From: Gemmatimonadaceae bacterium
GTDB taxonomy: Bacteria; Gemmatimonadota; Gemmatimonadetes; Gemmatimonadales; Gemmatimonadaceae
NCBI GenBank assembly: GCA_025451425.1
Contig: JANWKK010000040.1
Location: 1-12,535 of the forward strand
Direction: 5' to 3'
Length of the DNA: 12,535 nt
The notes under the pieces: model-generated
Told to the model about the DNA's origin: nothing
The model's input: only the letters and a program-made list of their open reading frames with translations
Database searches by the model: none
Shown here: piece after piece, positions 1 to 6,392 of the stretch
Layout: each line of letters starts with the position of its first letter
How positions within the stretch are numbered: the stretch's first letter is position 1
Made by a program: the position numbers and the translations under genes

Positions 1-149
1 AGGAGTTGTGTGTGATCACGGAGCGATCCGTAGAATCCGGCGTTTGTCCGTTGCATCCGTACCACCCTTCGTCATTGTGGCTACCTCGGTGTGCCAGTCC
101 GGCCACAAGGAGCTCCTGCTATCAATACCTCGATTACGCGCCACTAGGA
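1..149 (+). repeat. Dispersed repeat, copy 1 (cut by window start)
   Basis: Positions 1-147 match 4650-4796 in the same orientation with five mismatches by eye (positions 52, 82, 128, 132, 139). The shared part ends at a CCACTAG just before the first gene. The block contains the CTCCTGCTATCA end motif also seen at 4440-4455 (inverted) and near 12505 (inverted). The second copy extends further upstream, so this copy probably continues beyond the window. Short open frames cross both copies, but their peptides show no domain and end shortly after the repeat, so I read the block as non-coding. Confidence 0.9.
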
Positions 150-158
150 CCTTAAAGC

Positions 159-992
159 ATGGTCGCGCTCATTCACGCACTGTCATTCATACTCGCCGCG
201 CAGTCGATCGATTCGGAGCCGCCGCGACATCCGCCGCGAACCGTCGCGATCGACGAGCGGCTCGCGCAGGACGCCGGTCTTCACATTGGCGACACACTGG
301 TTCTCACCCCGAACCCGGGCCGAGCTGGCGACACGGTGATTGTCTCCGCGCTCGTGAAGCGGGCCAGTGATCCATCCGAGGTGGCACGCGGTAGCTATCG
401 GATACGTGTCCATCTCGACGAGCTACAGCGGCTCGTCGGCTACGGCGAGCGTGTCGAGCGATTCGCGGTTTCGACACGCGGCAACACCGGCGCCGATAGC
501 GCGCTTCGCGCAATCGACGCCGCCGCGTTCGGATTTCGTGCCTACTCATCACGGGAGATAGCCGTCGAGAGCTCGACGACCTTTCTCGTCGTCAGCCGAT
601 TCCATCGCGCCATCGGAATCATCACCATTGTTGCCAGCGCCGTTTTCCTATTGTGCATCATGCTGTTGAAGGTCGACGAACGGCGGCGGGATGTGGCGGC
701 ATTGCGGCTGATGGGCATATCGGCGAGAACGATCGTGCGCAGCGTCGTGCTCGAATCCGCGCTCATCGCGGTGTGCGGAAGTATCGCCGGCGTGGGAATC
801 GGGAGCGTGGTTTCCGCGTACGTGAACTGGCACTACCGGCGCGTGTACCGCACGCCGCTGACTTTTTCGCTCGTCACTGGCGAGATCGTCGCGATCGCCG
901 TGACGCTCTCGTTGGCGCTCGGCGTGGGCGCGGGCTGGCTCGCCGCACAGCGGCTCGTTCGTCGGCCGCCGCTCTCGCTCTTCGGGCGGTGA
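159..992 (+). CDS. FtsX-like ABC permease, C-terminal part only (lacks TM1)
   Basis: A 277-residue protein that looks like the last two thirds of a LolC/LolE/MacB-type permease. Residues about 28-145 resemble the second half of the periplasmic MacB_PCD domain, with an IGDTL segment at 43-47. Three membrane segments follow at about 150-171, 198-222 and 241-263, with the usual FtsX cytoplasmic stretch after the first (DERRRDVAALRLMGISART, 173-191). A normal family member has about 400 residues and a TM1 with a further 100 residues before this part. Compared with the intact permease that follows, about 108 residues are missing. The first 16 residues are hydrophobic and could serve as a weak signal or anchor. 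An in-frame TAA lies at 153-155, so the frame cannot extend upstream, and repeat copy 1 ends about 10 bp before the ATG. An AGGA at 146-149 is a weak Shine-Dalgarno. It is either a truncated pseudogene-like product or a genuine half-permease partnered by the gene at 2873. Confidence 0.75.
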   Translation: MVALIHALSFILAAQSIDSEPPRHPPRTVAIDERLAQDAGLHIGDTLVLTPNPGRAGDTVIVSALVKRASDPSEVARGSYRIRVHLDELQRLVGYGERVERFAVSTRGNTGADSALRAIDAAAFGFRAYSSREIAVESSTTFLVVSRFHRAIGIITIVASAVFLLCIMLLKVDERRRDVAALRLMGISARTIVRSVVLESALIAVCGSIAGVGIGSVVSAYVNWHYRRVYRTPLTFSLVTGEIVAIAVTLSLALGVGAGWLAAQRLVRRPPLSLFGR

Positions 993-999
993 CACGCCT

Positions 1000-2187
1000 G
1001 TGATTCTCGCCCTGGCTCGTGCTTCGCTCGTCAGGCATCGCGCGCGCACTCTCCTCGCCATTGTTGGCGTGGCGATCTCTGCCGCGATGCTGCTCGATAT
1101 GGTCATGCTCGCGACGGGCATGCGCGTGTCCTTTCGATCGCTCCTGCTCGCGCAGGGATTTCAGATCCGGCTCGCCCCTCGCGGAACGCTGCCGTTCGAC
1201 ACCGACGCGACGATTCCCGGTGCAGCATCGATCATCGCGCAGCTGTATGCTCGCCCTGACGTAGTTGCCGTCAGTCCAGTGCTCGGGGCGCAACTGCATG
1301 TCGAGCGGGGTGCAGCGTCGGTCAGTGCCGCGGCGCTCGGGACGCTGGCTCCCGTTCAGGGCGATTACAAGTTGCTCAATGGAAGGGCGCCGGTCGCCGA
1401 TGGCGACGTCGCCGCGAACGACGCCTTACTGACGGCGCTCGGCGCGAGGATCGGCGACACGCTTCGCGTCGCCGCTGGATTCGATCCACAACTGCGTGGC
1501 TTCACCGGCCAGCGGACCGTGCGAGTCGTGGGGCGAGCTCACTTCATTTATCTCGCTGCCGGAGAGCGGGCCCTCGCCGTGCCACTTCCGTCGCTGCAAG
1601 CGATGGAAGGACCGTCGCAGAAGGACCGTGCTTCGCTGATCATGGTCCGCTTGCGGGACGGGTCGGACGTCGAGGCTACTCGTGAGGCGATCGATCGGCA
1701 GATACCGGTTGTGAGTGCGATCTCGACGACGACGGCGATCGAACAGGTCGAGCAACGCTTGAGCTACTTCCGGCAGCTCGCGTTCATCCTCGGGACGGTG
1801 AGCCTCGGCGTTGGCTTTCTCCTGGTGACGACGCTCGTCACGGTCTCCGTGAACGAGCGTCTGGGTGAGATCGCCGTGATGCGCGCGATCGGGCTCCGGC
1901 GTCTTCGCATCGTTGAGCAGATACTGATTGAAGGGACGATCATCATGATCGTCGGCGCGATCGCGGGGCTCGGCTTGGGTCTCGTCACCGCGCGCTACTT
2001 GAACTCGATCCTCGCCGCCTTCCCTGGTCTGCCGGAGGCCATCGACTTCTTCCTCTTCCAGCCGCGCGACGCGTGGATTGCCCTGGGGCTGTTGGCGGGA
2101 AGCGGTATTCTCGCCGGCGTCTACCCAGCGTGGCGCGGTGCGTCGCTCCCGATTGCGAGCACATTGCGCGAGGAGGCCGTCGCGTGA
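1000..2187 (+). CDS. ABC transporter permease, FtsX/MacB (LolC/E-like) family
   Basis: A 395-residue complete permease with classic topology: TM1 about 16-39, a periplasmic MacB_PCD-type domain about 40-255, then TM2 259-284, TM3 310-333 and TM4 357-377. The FtsX signature NERLGEIAVMRAIGLRRLRI (285-304) lies after TM2 and a conserved-looking PAWRGASLPIASTLREE tail follows TM4. The family moves lipids, lipoproteins or peptides from the outer face of the inner membrane, driven by a cytoplasmic ATPase, and does not work as an ordinary channel. The GTG start at 1000 is 7 bp after the previous stop and gives a normal N-terminus (ILALARASLVRHRARTLLA). The 3' end overlaps the ATPase start by 4 bp, suggesting translational coupling. 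The substrate cannot be read from sequence; the neighbouring lipocalin-domain gene favours a lipid-like cargo. Confidence 0.92.
   Translation: MILALARASLVRHRARTLLAIVGVAISAAMLLDMVMLATGMRVSFRSLLLAQGFQIRLAPRGTLPFDTDATIPGAASIIAQLYARPDVVAVSPVLGAQLHVERGAASVSAAALGTLAPVQGDYKLLNGRAPVADGDVAANDALLTALGARIGDTLRVAAGFDPQLRGFTGQRTVRVVGRAHFIYLAAGERALAVPLPSLQAMEGPSQKDRASLIMVRLRDGSDVEATREAIDRQIPVVSAISTTTAIEQVEQRLSYFRQLAFILGTVSLGVGFLLVTTLVTVSVNERLGEIAVMRAIGLRRLRIVEQILIEGTIIMIVGAIAGLGLGLVTARYLNSILAAFPGLPEAIDFFLFQPRDAWIALGLLAGSGILAGVYPAWRGASLPIASTLREEAVA
2171..2176 (+). promoter_or_regulatory. Shine-Dalgarno AGGAGG for the ATPase gene
   Basis: A perfect AGGAGG ends 7 nt before the GTG at 2184, inside the last codons of the upstream permease. 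It decides the ATPase start: the open frame extends up to 2073, but the extra residues are a shadow of the permease coding sequence, while GTG 2184 gives a standard ABC N-terminus. Confidence 0.8.
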
Positions 2188-2876
2188 GCGACAATGGCGT
2201 TCTCGTCTCGGCGCACGAGCTGCGTCGCGATTACGCAATGTCAGCTGGGATCGTTCATGCGGTGCGCGGCGTCTCGCTCGATGTGCGAACGGGGGAATAC
2301 GTGGCGATTGTGGGACCTTCGGGATGCGGCAAGTCGACGCTCTTAAATCTGCTGGGAGCGATCGACGAGCCCTCGTCAGGCACGTTGAACATCGCGGGTC
2401 GACGCGTGACTGGGCTCTCTGACCGCGAAGCGACACTCTTTCGGCTGCGCAATATCGGGTTCGTGTTCCAGCGCTTCTATCTCATGCCCGTCCTTACGGC
2501 GATCGAGAATGTGGAGCTGCCGATGGCGGAAGCTGGCGCGGGAAAGGCTGAGCGCCGCGAGCGAGCGCGCGAGCTTCTGGCGTACGTGGGCCTGGGAGAG
2601 CGCACGCATCACCGTCCGACCGAGCTCTCGGGAGGTGAACAGCAACGAGTGGCCATCGCGCGAGCGTTGGCGAATCGACCGATGCTCCTGCTCGCCGACG
2701 AGCCGACTGGGGAGCTGGACGCGCACACGGGCGCCGAGGTGATCGCCCTGTTCGAGCGATTGAATCGCGACGGAACGACACTGGTCGTCGTGACCCACGA
2801 CGAGGAACTGGCGAAAGCGGCGCGTCGTGTCGTTCACATGCGCGACGGCGTGATCATCGACGAGCAGGTGCGATGA
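2184..2876 (+). CDS. ABC transporter ATP-binding protein (LolD/MacB-type)
   Basis: A 230-residue stand-alone nucleotide-binding domain. Numbering from the GTG at 2184: Walker A GPSGCGKS at 44-51, Q-loop glutamine 96 in FVFQRFYL, ABC signature LSGGEQQR at 148-155, Walker B LLLADEP at 168-174, D-loop GELD at 176-179 and switch histidine 205 in VVTHD. LNLLGAID after Walker A and the FQ.F.L Q-loop are typical of the LolD/MacB/FtsE group that pairs with FtsX-fold permeases. All catalytic residues are present, so it should be active. It overlaps the upstream permease by 4 bp (GTGA) and the downstream gene by 4 bp (ATGA), so three genes are translationally coupled. LolD is the nearest familiar name, but orthology is not shown, so no symbol is given. 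Confidence 0.95.
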   Translation: MSDNGVLVSAHELRRDYAMSAGIVHAVRGVSLDVRTGEYVAIVGPSGCGKSTLLNLLGAIDEPSSGTLNIAGRRVTGLSDREATLFRLRNIGFVFQRFYLMPVLTAIENVELPMAEAGAGKAERRERARELLAYVGLGERTHHRPTELSGGEQQRVAIARALANRPMLLLADEPTGELDAHTGAEVIALFERLNRDGTTLVVVTHDEELAKAARRVVHMRDGVIIDEQVR

Positions 2877-4375
2877 TCATCTTGATGGCGCTTCGCAAGT
2901 TCTTGCTGCGTCCATGGCGGTCGCTCTTTCTGTTGCTCGGGTACAGTCTCGGTGTCGGCGTGATGATCGTGTTGCTCTCGATAGGCGAGGCGTTGCTCAC
3001 GCAGGCGCGACAGGAGCGGCTCGTTGGCGGAGGGCAGGTAACAGTCCTTCCGGAGGGTATCGACGTCGAGGTGCTGAAGACGGGTGGTCTGGGAGGAATG
3101 TTCTTTTCCATCGACCACGCGCGCTTCATCTACCGGCAGTTACTGGCTGCTCCGCGGTTGTCACCGTGGGTCGCGGCGGCTGCGCCGCAGATCGACTCGA
3201 AGCTGCTATACGCGCGGTTGCCTAACGGCCGCGAGATTGCCGTCGCGGCGACCGGCGAAATTCCCTCGCTCAGCCGCGCCGTTGGCGGAGGCCCGGACAT
3301 CTCGCAGGGTGTGTGGCGTGACGATGACCTCGACAAACGCTGGCGAGATCCGACTCTCTCGGAGCTGCGCGACGACATCGACCGGTTTCATCTCCCGCCG
3401 CCGAGCGCTCGCGACGATTCGACCTGGGGAGAATGGCATTATTTCAACGTGCTGTCGAACGACCATCGGCGCTGGGCGTACGTATCACTCATCGTCGGAG
3501 GACGGGTGCCAGCTGGACCGTGGGGCGGCCAGGTCCTCGTGACGCTGCATGAGCAAGGTGGGAGATCGAGACGCTTTGTCGCCGTCGTCCCGGCGACAGG
3601 CGTGCTCTTCTCGACAACGCGTGCCGACCTGACGATGGGCTCGTCGTCCGTACACCTGCTTTCGGACGGCCGCTACGCCGTGCAAGCAACCGCGCGCGAG
3701 GAGAATGGACCCGACAGCGTCGACGTGCACCTAACGGTGACGCCGAGCCCGGGCGCGTACTTTCCCGGTGCGGCCCTCTCCAGTGATGATGTCGTCTCGG
3801 GATACGTTGTCCCGGCGCTCCGTGCCGATGCGGACGGATCGATTTGTGTTGGCAAACGAGGTTCGCCGTTAGGCTGCGAGCAGCTGCACAGCGTGCAGGC
3901 GTACCACGACCACAACTGGGGCGTCTGGCGCGGCGTGAGCTGGGAATGGGGAGCCGCACGCGCTGGACAGTATGCGATCCTCTATGGTCGTGTCGAGCCG
4001 CCGGATAGCGTCGCCGCCACGCAGCCGCTCTTCGTGTATGTCGTCGACTCGCTCGGCTTTCTGCGAGTGTTCCGCCCGCGCACGATAGAGTACGAGGATT
4101 CGCAATCGACTCGTCGTGGCGTCGTACATGTGCCGCGCACGGCGCAATTGTTCGACGCTCGTGGCGACGACACGCTGCGCGTGACATTGAGTGTCGAAGA
4201 CGCAACGATCACCGATACGCGGCGTCCGCTGATCGAGCGCGGCGATTACATGAATGCTCAACGAATCGCACGCCCATTCTTTCTCCAGATGAAAGGCATC
4301 GCGCGACTAGACGGTCGGATTGGCGGTCGAGTAATCAGCGCCGAGGGATACGGTTTCTTCGAGACGTATCGGTGA
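2873..4375 (+). CDS. Permease N-terminal half fused to AttH/CrtC-like lipocalin domain
   Basis: A 500-residue protein in two parts. Residues 1 to about 145 look like the start of an FtsX/MacB permease: a basic N-terminus (ALRKFLLRPWR), one membrane helix at 15-37 (LFLLLGYSLGVGVMIVLLS) and the first part of a periplasmic domain. The remaining FtsX helices are absent. From about 180 onward it resembles the AttH/CrtC calycin family (carotenoid 1,2-hydratase-like, formerly DUF2006), with GEWHYFNVLS at 186-195 and the hallmark YHDHNWGVW at 344-352. Two lipocalin-like barrels would fill 180-500, exposed to the periplasm. Family members include Agrobacterium AttH and structurally studied Nitrosomonas NE1406; both, as I recall, sit beside LolDE-like ABC genes. 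The exact biochemical role is unknown, with lipid binding or modification suspected. The start overlaps the ATPase stop (ATGA). The gene ends at the large inverted repeat, which may act as the operon's end. Confidence 0.82.
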   Translation: MIILMALRKFLLRPWRSLFLLLGYSLGVGVMIVLLSIGEALLTQARQERLVGGGQVTVLPEGIDVEVLKTGGLGGMFFSIDHARFIYRQLLAAPRLSPWVAAAAPQIDSKLLYARLPNGREIAVAATGEIPSLSRAVGGGPDISQGVWRDDDLDKRWRDPTLSELRDDIDRFHLPPPSARDDSTWGEWHYFNVLSNDHRRWAYVSLIVGGRVPAGPWGGQVLVTLHEQGGRSRRFVAVVPATGVLFSTTRADLTMGSSSVHLLSDGRYAVQATAREENGPDSVDVHLTVTPSPGAYFPGAALSSDDVVSGYVVPALRADADGSICVGKRGSPLGCEQLHSVQAYHDHNWGVWRGVSWEWGAARAGQYAILYGRVEPPDSVAATQPLFVYVVDSLGFLRVFRPRTIEYEDSQSTRRGVVHVPRTAQLFDARGDDTLRVTLSVEDATITDTRRPLIERGDYMNAQRIARPFFLQMKGIARLDGRIGGRVISAEGYGFFETYR

Positions 4376-4823
4376 AGAGGTTAGGGGCTAGAGAATAGGG
4401 GCTAGGGATTGGCAACCTAGTCGAGTGTATTTGAAATCCTGATAGCAGGAGGGGAGGCTGAGCATAGCCACAATGAAGAGGGGTGGTACGGATCCCGAGG
4501 GATGCGACTGATGCGACGGATCGCTCCTCGAATGAATCCGAACTCCTCACGCCACGAGCCGGGACGAACTTTGTGAACGACCTCGGTCGGCGATGAGCTA
4601 CGAACCTGACTGGTGTGCCGTTCACAACATCGTCACGGCTCGTGGCGTGAGGAGTTGTGTGTGATCACGGAGCGATCCGTAGAATCCGGCGTTTGTCCGT
4701 GGCATCCGTACCACCCTTCGTCATTGTGGCAACCTCGGTGTGCCAGTCCGGCCACAAGGAGCTCCTGCTATCAATATCTCAATTACGAGCCACTAGCCCC
4801 TTCTCTGGCCCCCAAACCCTCTC
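4376..4823. repeat. Large imperfect inverted repeat (about 205-bp arms)
   Basis: This whole gap is occupied by a palindromic element. The left arm (4376-4579) read in reverse matches the right arm (4619-4823) in blocks: GAGG.TT.GGGGC at the outer ends, TGATAGCAGGAG / CTCCTGCTATCA, CACAATGA / TCATTGTG, GGTGGTACGGAT / ATCCGTACCACC, the CGTGGCGTGAGGAGTT block, and TTGTGAACG / CGTTCACAA beside the loop (4580-4618). The right arm contains the copy of repeat 1. It could fold into a long cruciform or RNA hairpin between the ABC operon and the convergent gene at 4822-5442, whose stop codon touches the outer end. No transposase is present, so it may be a MITE-like non-autonomous element or a bidirectional terminator-like structure. 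Confidence 0.85.
4650..4796 (+). repeat. Dispersed repeat, copy 2
   Basis: This is the same-orientation partner of 1-147, with five mismatches. It lies within the right arm of the inverted repeat, so the ABC operon at 159-4375 is bracketed by direct repeats about 4.65 kb apart. Confidence 0.9.
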
Positions 4824-5442
4824 AAAACACTTCGCCGCTGTCCTCGGCGCGACGCTCGGCGAGGCGACGCTCGAGTTCGTCCGCGCGCTCGGCAGTACGT
4901 CGATCGCCGCGCTGACGGCGTTCGGCGCCGCGACGATACCCTTCGCCGACGAATGCGCGCGCTTGCTCCCACGCGCACGGCGGATGGAGACACTCGCGCC
5001 AGCCGTGCGCCAGCTCCGGTTCGACTTCCGCAAAGGTCCGGTCCGCGAAGTTCGGATTGCTGCTCGCGATGTGACCGAGGAAGTATGCGCCGCGCACTTC
5101 ATCGTAGCTGCGATCGGCCAGCTTCGCTTCGGATGACTCGTAATGCGTGCGGAACTCTTCGTCATCCTCGGCGCTGAGCTGCTCCGCGGCCTCGGCGATG
5201 GCGCGTCCAGTCCACCAACCGCCGATGGCGCCGGCGATGCCGCCAAGCAATGTGCCGACCGGTCCTGCGGATGATCCGATGCCCGCGCCGAGCAGCACGC
5301 CCGCGATTCCACCGGTTGCCTCGCCGATCTCGTCGCCCAGACTGGGCTCGCCGTGATGCGCGCCGAGTGCCGCGTCCTTCGCGATCTCGATTCGCCCATC
5401 GGTCGAATCTCGTTCGGCTACCGTGTCGTCGCGATTGCTCAT
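4822..5442 (-). CDS. Glycine-zipper protein of unknown function
   Basis: A 206-residue protein I cannot name. Residues 1-35 are polar. Residues 36-80 are a glycine/alanine-rich zipper-like stretch (GGIAGVLLGAGIGSSAGPVG, then LLGGIAGAIGGWWTG) that may form membrane-associated hairpin helices. Residues 94-173 form an acidic, probably alpha-helical region with the spaced motifs RSYDEVRGAYFLGHIA, RTFAEVEPELAHGW and ARAFVGEGYRRG. I recall this pattern from conserved hypothetical proteins in several phyla, often beside stress genes. The last 30 residues are rich in Arg and Glu and may be a coiled coil. The ATG at 5442 has GAGGA about 10 nt upstream. It diverges from the DUF72 gene across 68 bp. The 3' end just touches the inverted repeat, so the last residues may have been reset by that element. 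Confidence 0.8.
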   Translation of the reverse strand: MSNRDDTVAERDSTDGRIEIAKDAALGAHHGEPSLGDEIGEATGGIAGVLLGAGIGSSAGPVGTLLGGIAGAIGGWWTGRAIAEAAEQLSAEDDEEFRTHYESSEAKLADRSYDEVRGAYFLGHIASSNPNFADRTFAEVEPELAHGWRECLHPPCAWEQARAFVGEGYRRGAERRQRGDRRTAERADELERRLAERRAEDSGEVF

Positions 5443-5494
5443 GCAGCTCGTCCTCGATGCAGGTCACGTACGTTGGGGCAAATTCGGGACCGGC

Positions 5495-5525
5495 TTGACA
5501 CGCCTCGAGAGTGACTGCCGATTGT
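5495..5525 (+). promoter_or_regulatory. Possible promoter for the DUF72 gene
   Basis: A consensus -35 TTGACA (5495-5500) is followed after 19 nt by GATTGT (5520-5525), a poor -10. If used, transcription would begin near the ATG at 5532, giving a leaderless or nearly leaderless mRNA, which would agree with the lack of a Shine-Dalgarno there. The -10 is weak and the spacer long, so this is only a candidate. Confidence 0.2.
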
Positions 5526-6380
5526 GTCGCCATGGTCGAGAGGACAGAAAAGGGCTCTGCAGGCGGCAAAGCGGCCGCCCGCATTCGCATCGGCACGCAG
5601 GGATGGAATTACGACGCTTGGGTCGGTCCCTTTTATCCAGTCGGCACGCGGCCAGCCGATTTTCTCGCCATCTACTCGCGAGCCTTCGACACGGTGGAGG
5701 TCGATTCGACGTTTTACGCAGTCCCGCCGGCCAAGACCGTACGCGCGTGGGCAGATCGGACGCCGCCCGGCTTTGTGTTCGCGCTCAAGATGCCGCAGGA
5801 GATCACGCACGAGCGCCGGCTCCGAGGCGTGAGCGACACGGCGAGCTTGTTCTACGATCGAGCGCGCGAGCTCGACGACAAGCTCGGTCCCATTCTCATC
5901 CAGCTCGGTCCAGACTTCGCGCCAAATGAACTGCCCGCGTTAGCCCATTTTCTTCCGACGCTGCCGCGCGATATGCGGTTCGCCGTTGAGTTTCGGCAGC
6001 GAGGGTGGATTCACGAAGGTGTGCTCGCTCTACTCGCCGAGCACGGCGTTGCGCTCGCGCTGACGGATGCGCGTTGGATCCCGCGTAAGCAGATGATGCA
6101 GCTTGCCGCCCAACCGACTGCGGATTTCGTTTACCTACGGTGGATGGGTCCCGATCGCGCCATCATCGATTACTCACGCATCCAAGTAGATCGTGCGCAC
6201 GAGCTCGAGCTGTGGTCGGGCGTGCTGTGGCCCCTCGCGGTGAAGGGACGCTCGGTGTTCGGTTACGTGAACAATCATTTTGCTGGGCACTCGCCGGAGT
6301 CGGCACGGCAGCTCCAGCTCCTGCTGCGGCAAACGCCGGTCGATCCGGCGCGCCTGGGTGAGCAACTGACTCTTTTCTGA
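5511..6380 (+). CDS. DUF72 (YecE-like) domain protein
   Basis: A 289-residue protein of the DUF72/YecE family, a TIM-barrel fold of unknown biochemical role; a nuclease or DNA/RNA link has been proposed but not settled. Motifs in order (numbered from the GTG at 5511): GTQGWNYDAWVGPFYP 28-43, FDTVEVDSTFYAVP 59-72, FALKMPQEITH 90-100, GPILIQLGP 126-134, FAVEFRQRGW 157-166, FVYLRWMG 206-213 and VNNHFAGHSP 253-262. These are the conserved blocks along the barrel, and the length is near the family norm. Neither start has a clear Shine-Dalgarno: GTG 5511 has only GAGA directly before it, and the in-frame ATG at 5532 is a good alternative. The next gene begins 12 bp after the stop, so the two may be co-transcribed without being functionally related. 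Confidence 0.93.
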   Translation: MTADCVAMVERTEKGSAGGKAAARIRIGTQGWNYDAWVGPFYPVGTRPADFLAIYSRAFDTVEVDSTFYAVPPAKTVRAWADRTPPGFVFALKMPQEITHERRLRGVSDTASLFYDRARELDDKLGPILIQLGPDFAPNELPALAHFLPTLPRDMRFAVEFRQRGWIHEGVLALLAEHGVALALTDARWIPRKQMMQLAAQPTADFVYLRWMGPDRAIIDYSRIQVDRAHELELWSGVLWPLAVKGRSVFGYVNNHFAGHSPESARQLQLLLRQTPVDPARLGEQLTLF

Positions 6381-6392
6381 TTTTGTAACAAC

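Noticed and set aside
8..370. Open frame running from the repeat into the first gene, with a similar peptide at 4657-5136
   Set aside because: The shared peptide is only the repeat sequence translated; the remainder is an out-of-frame shadow of unrelated DNA in each place.
1426..2436. 336-residue minus-strand open frame
   Set aside because: It is an Arg-rich shadow opposite the permease and ATPase genes, which have clear family motifs.
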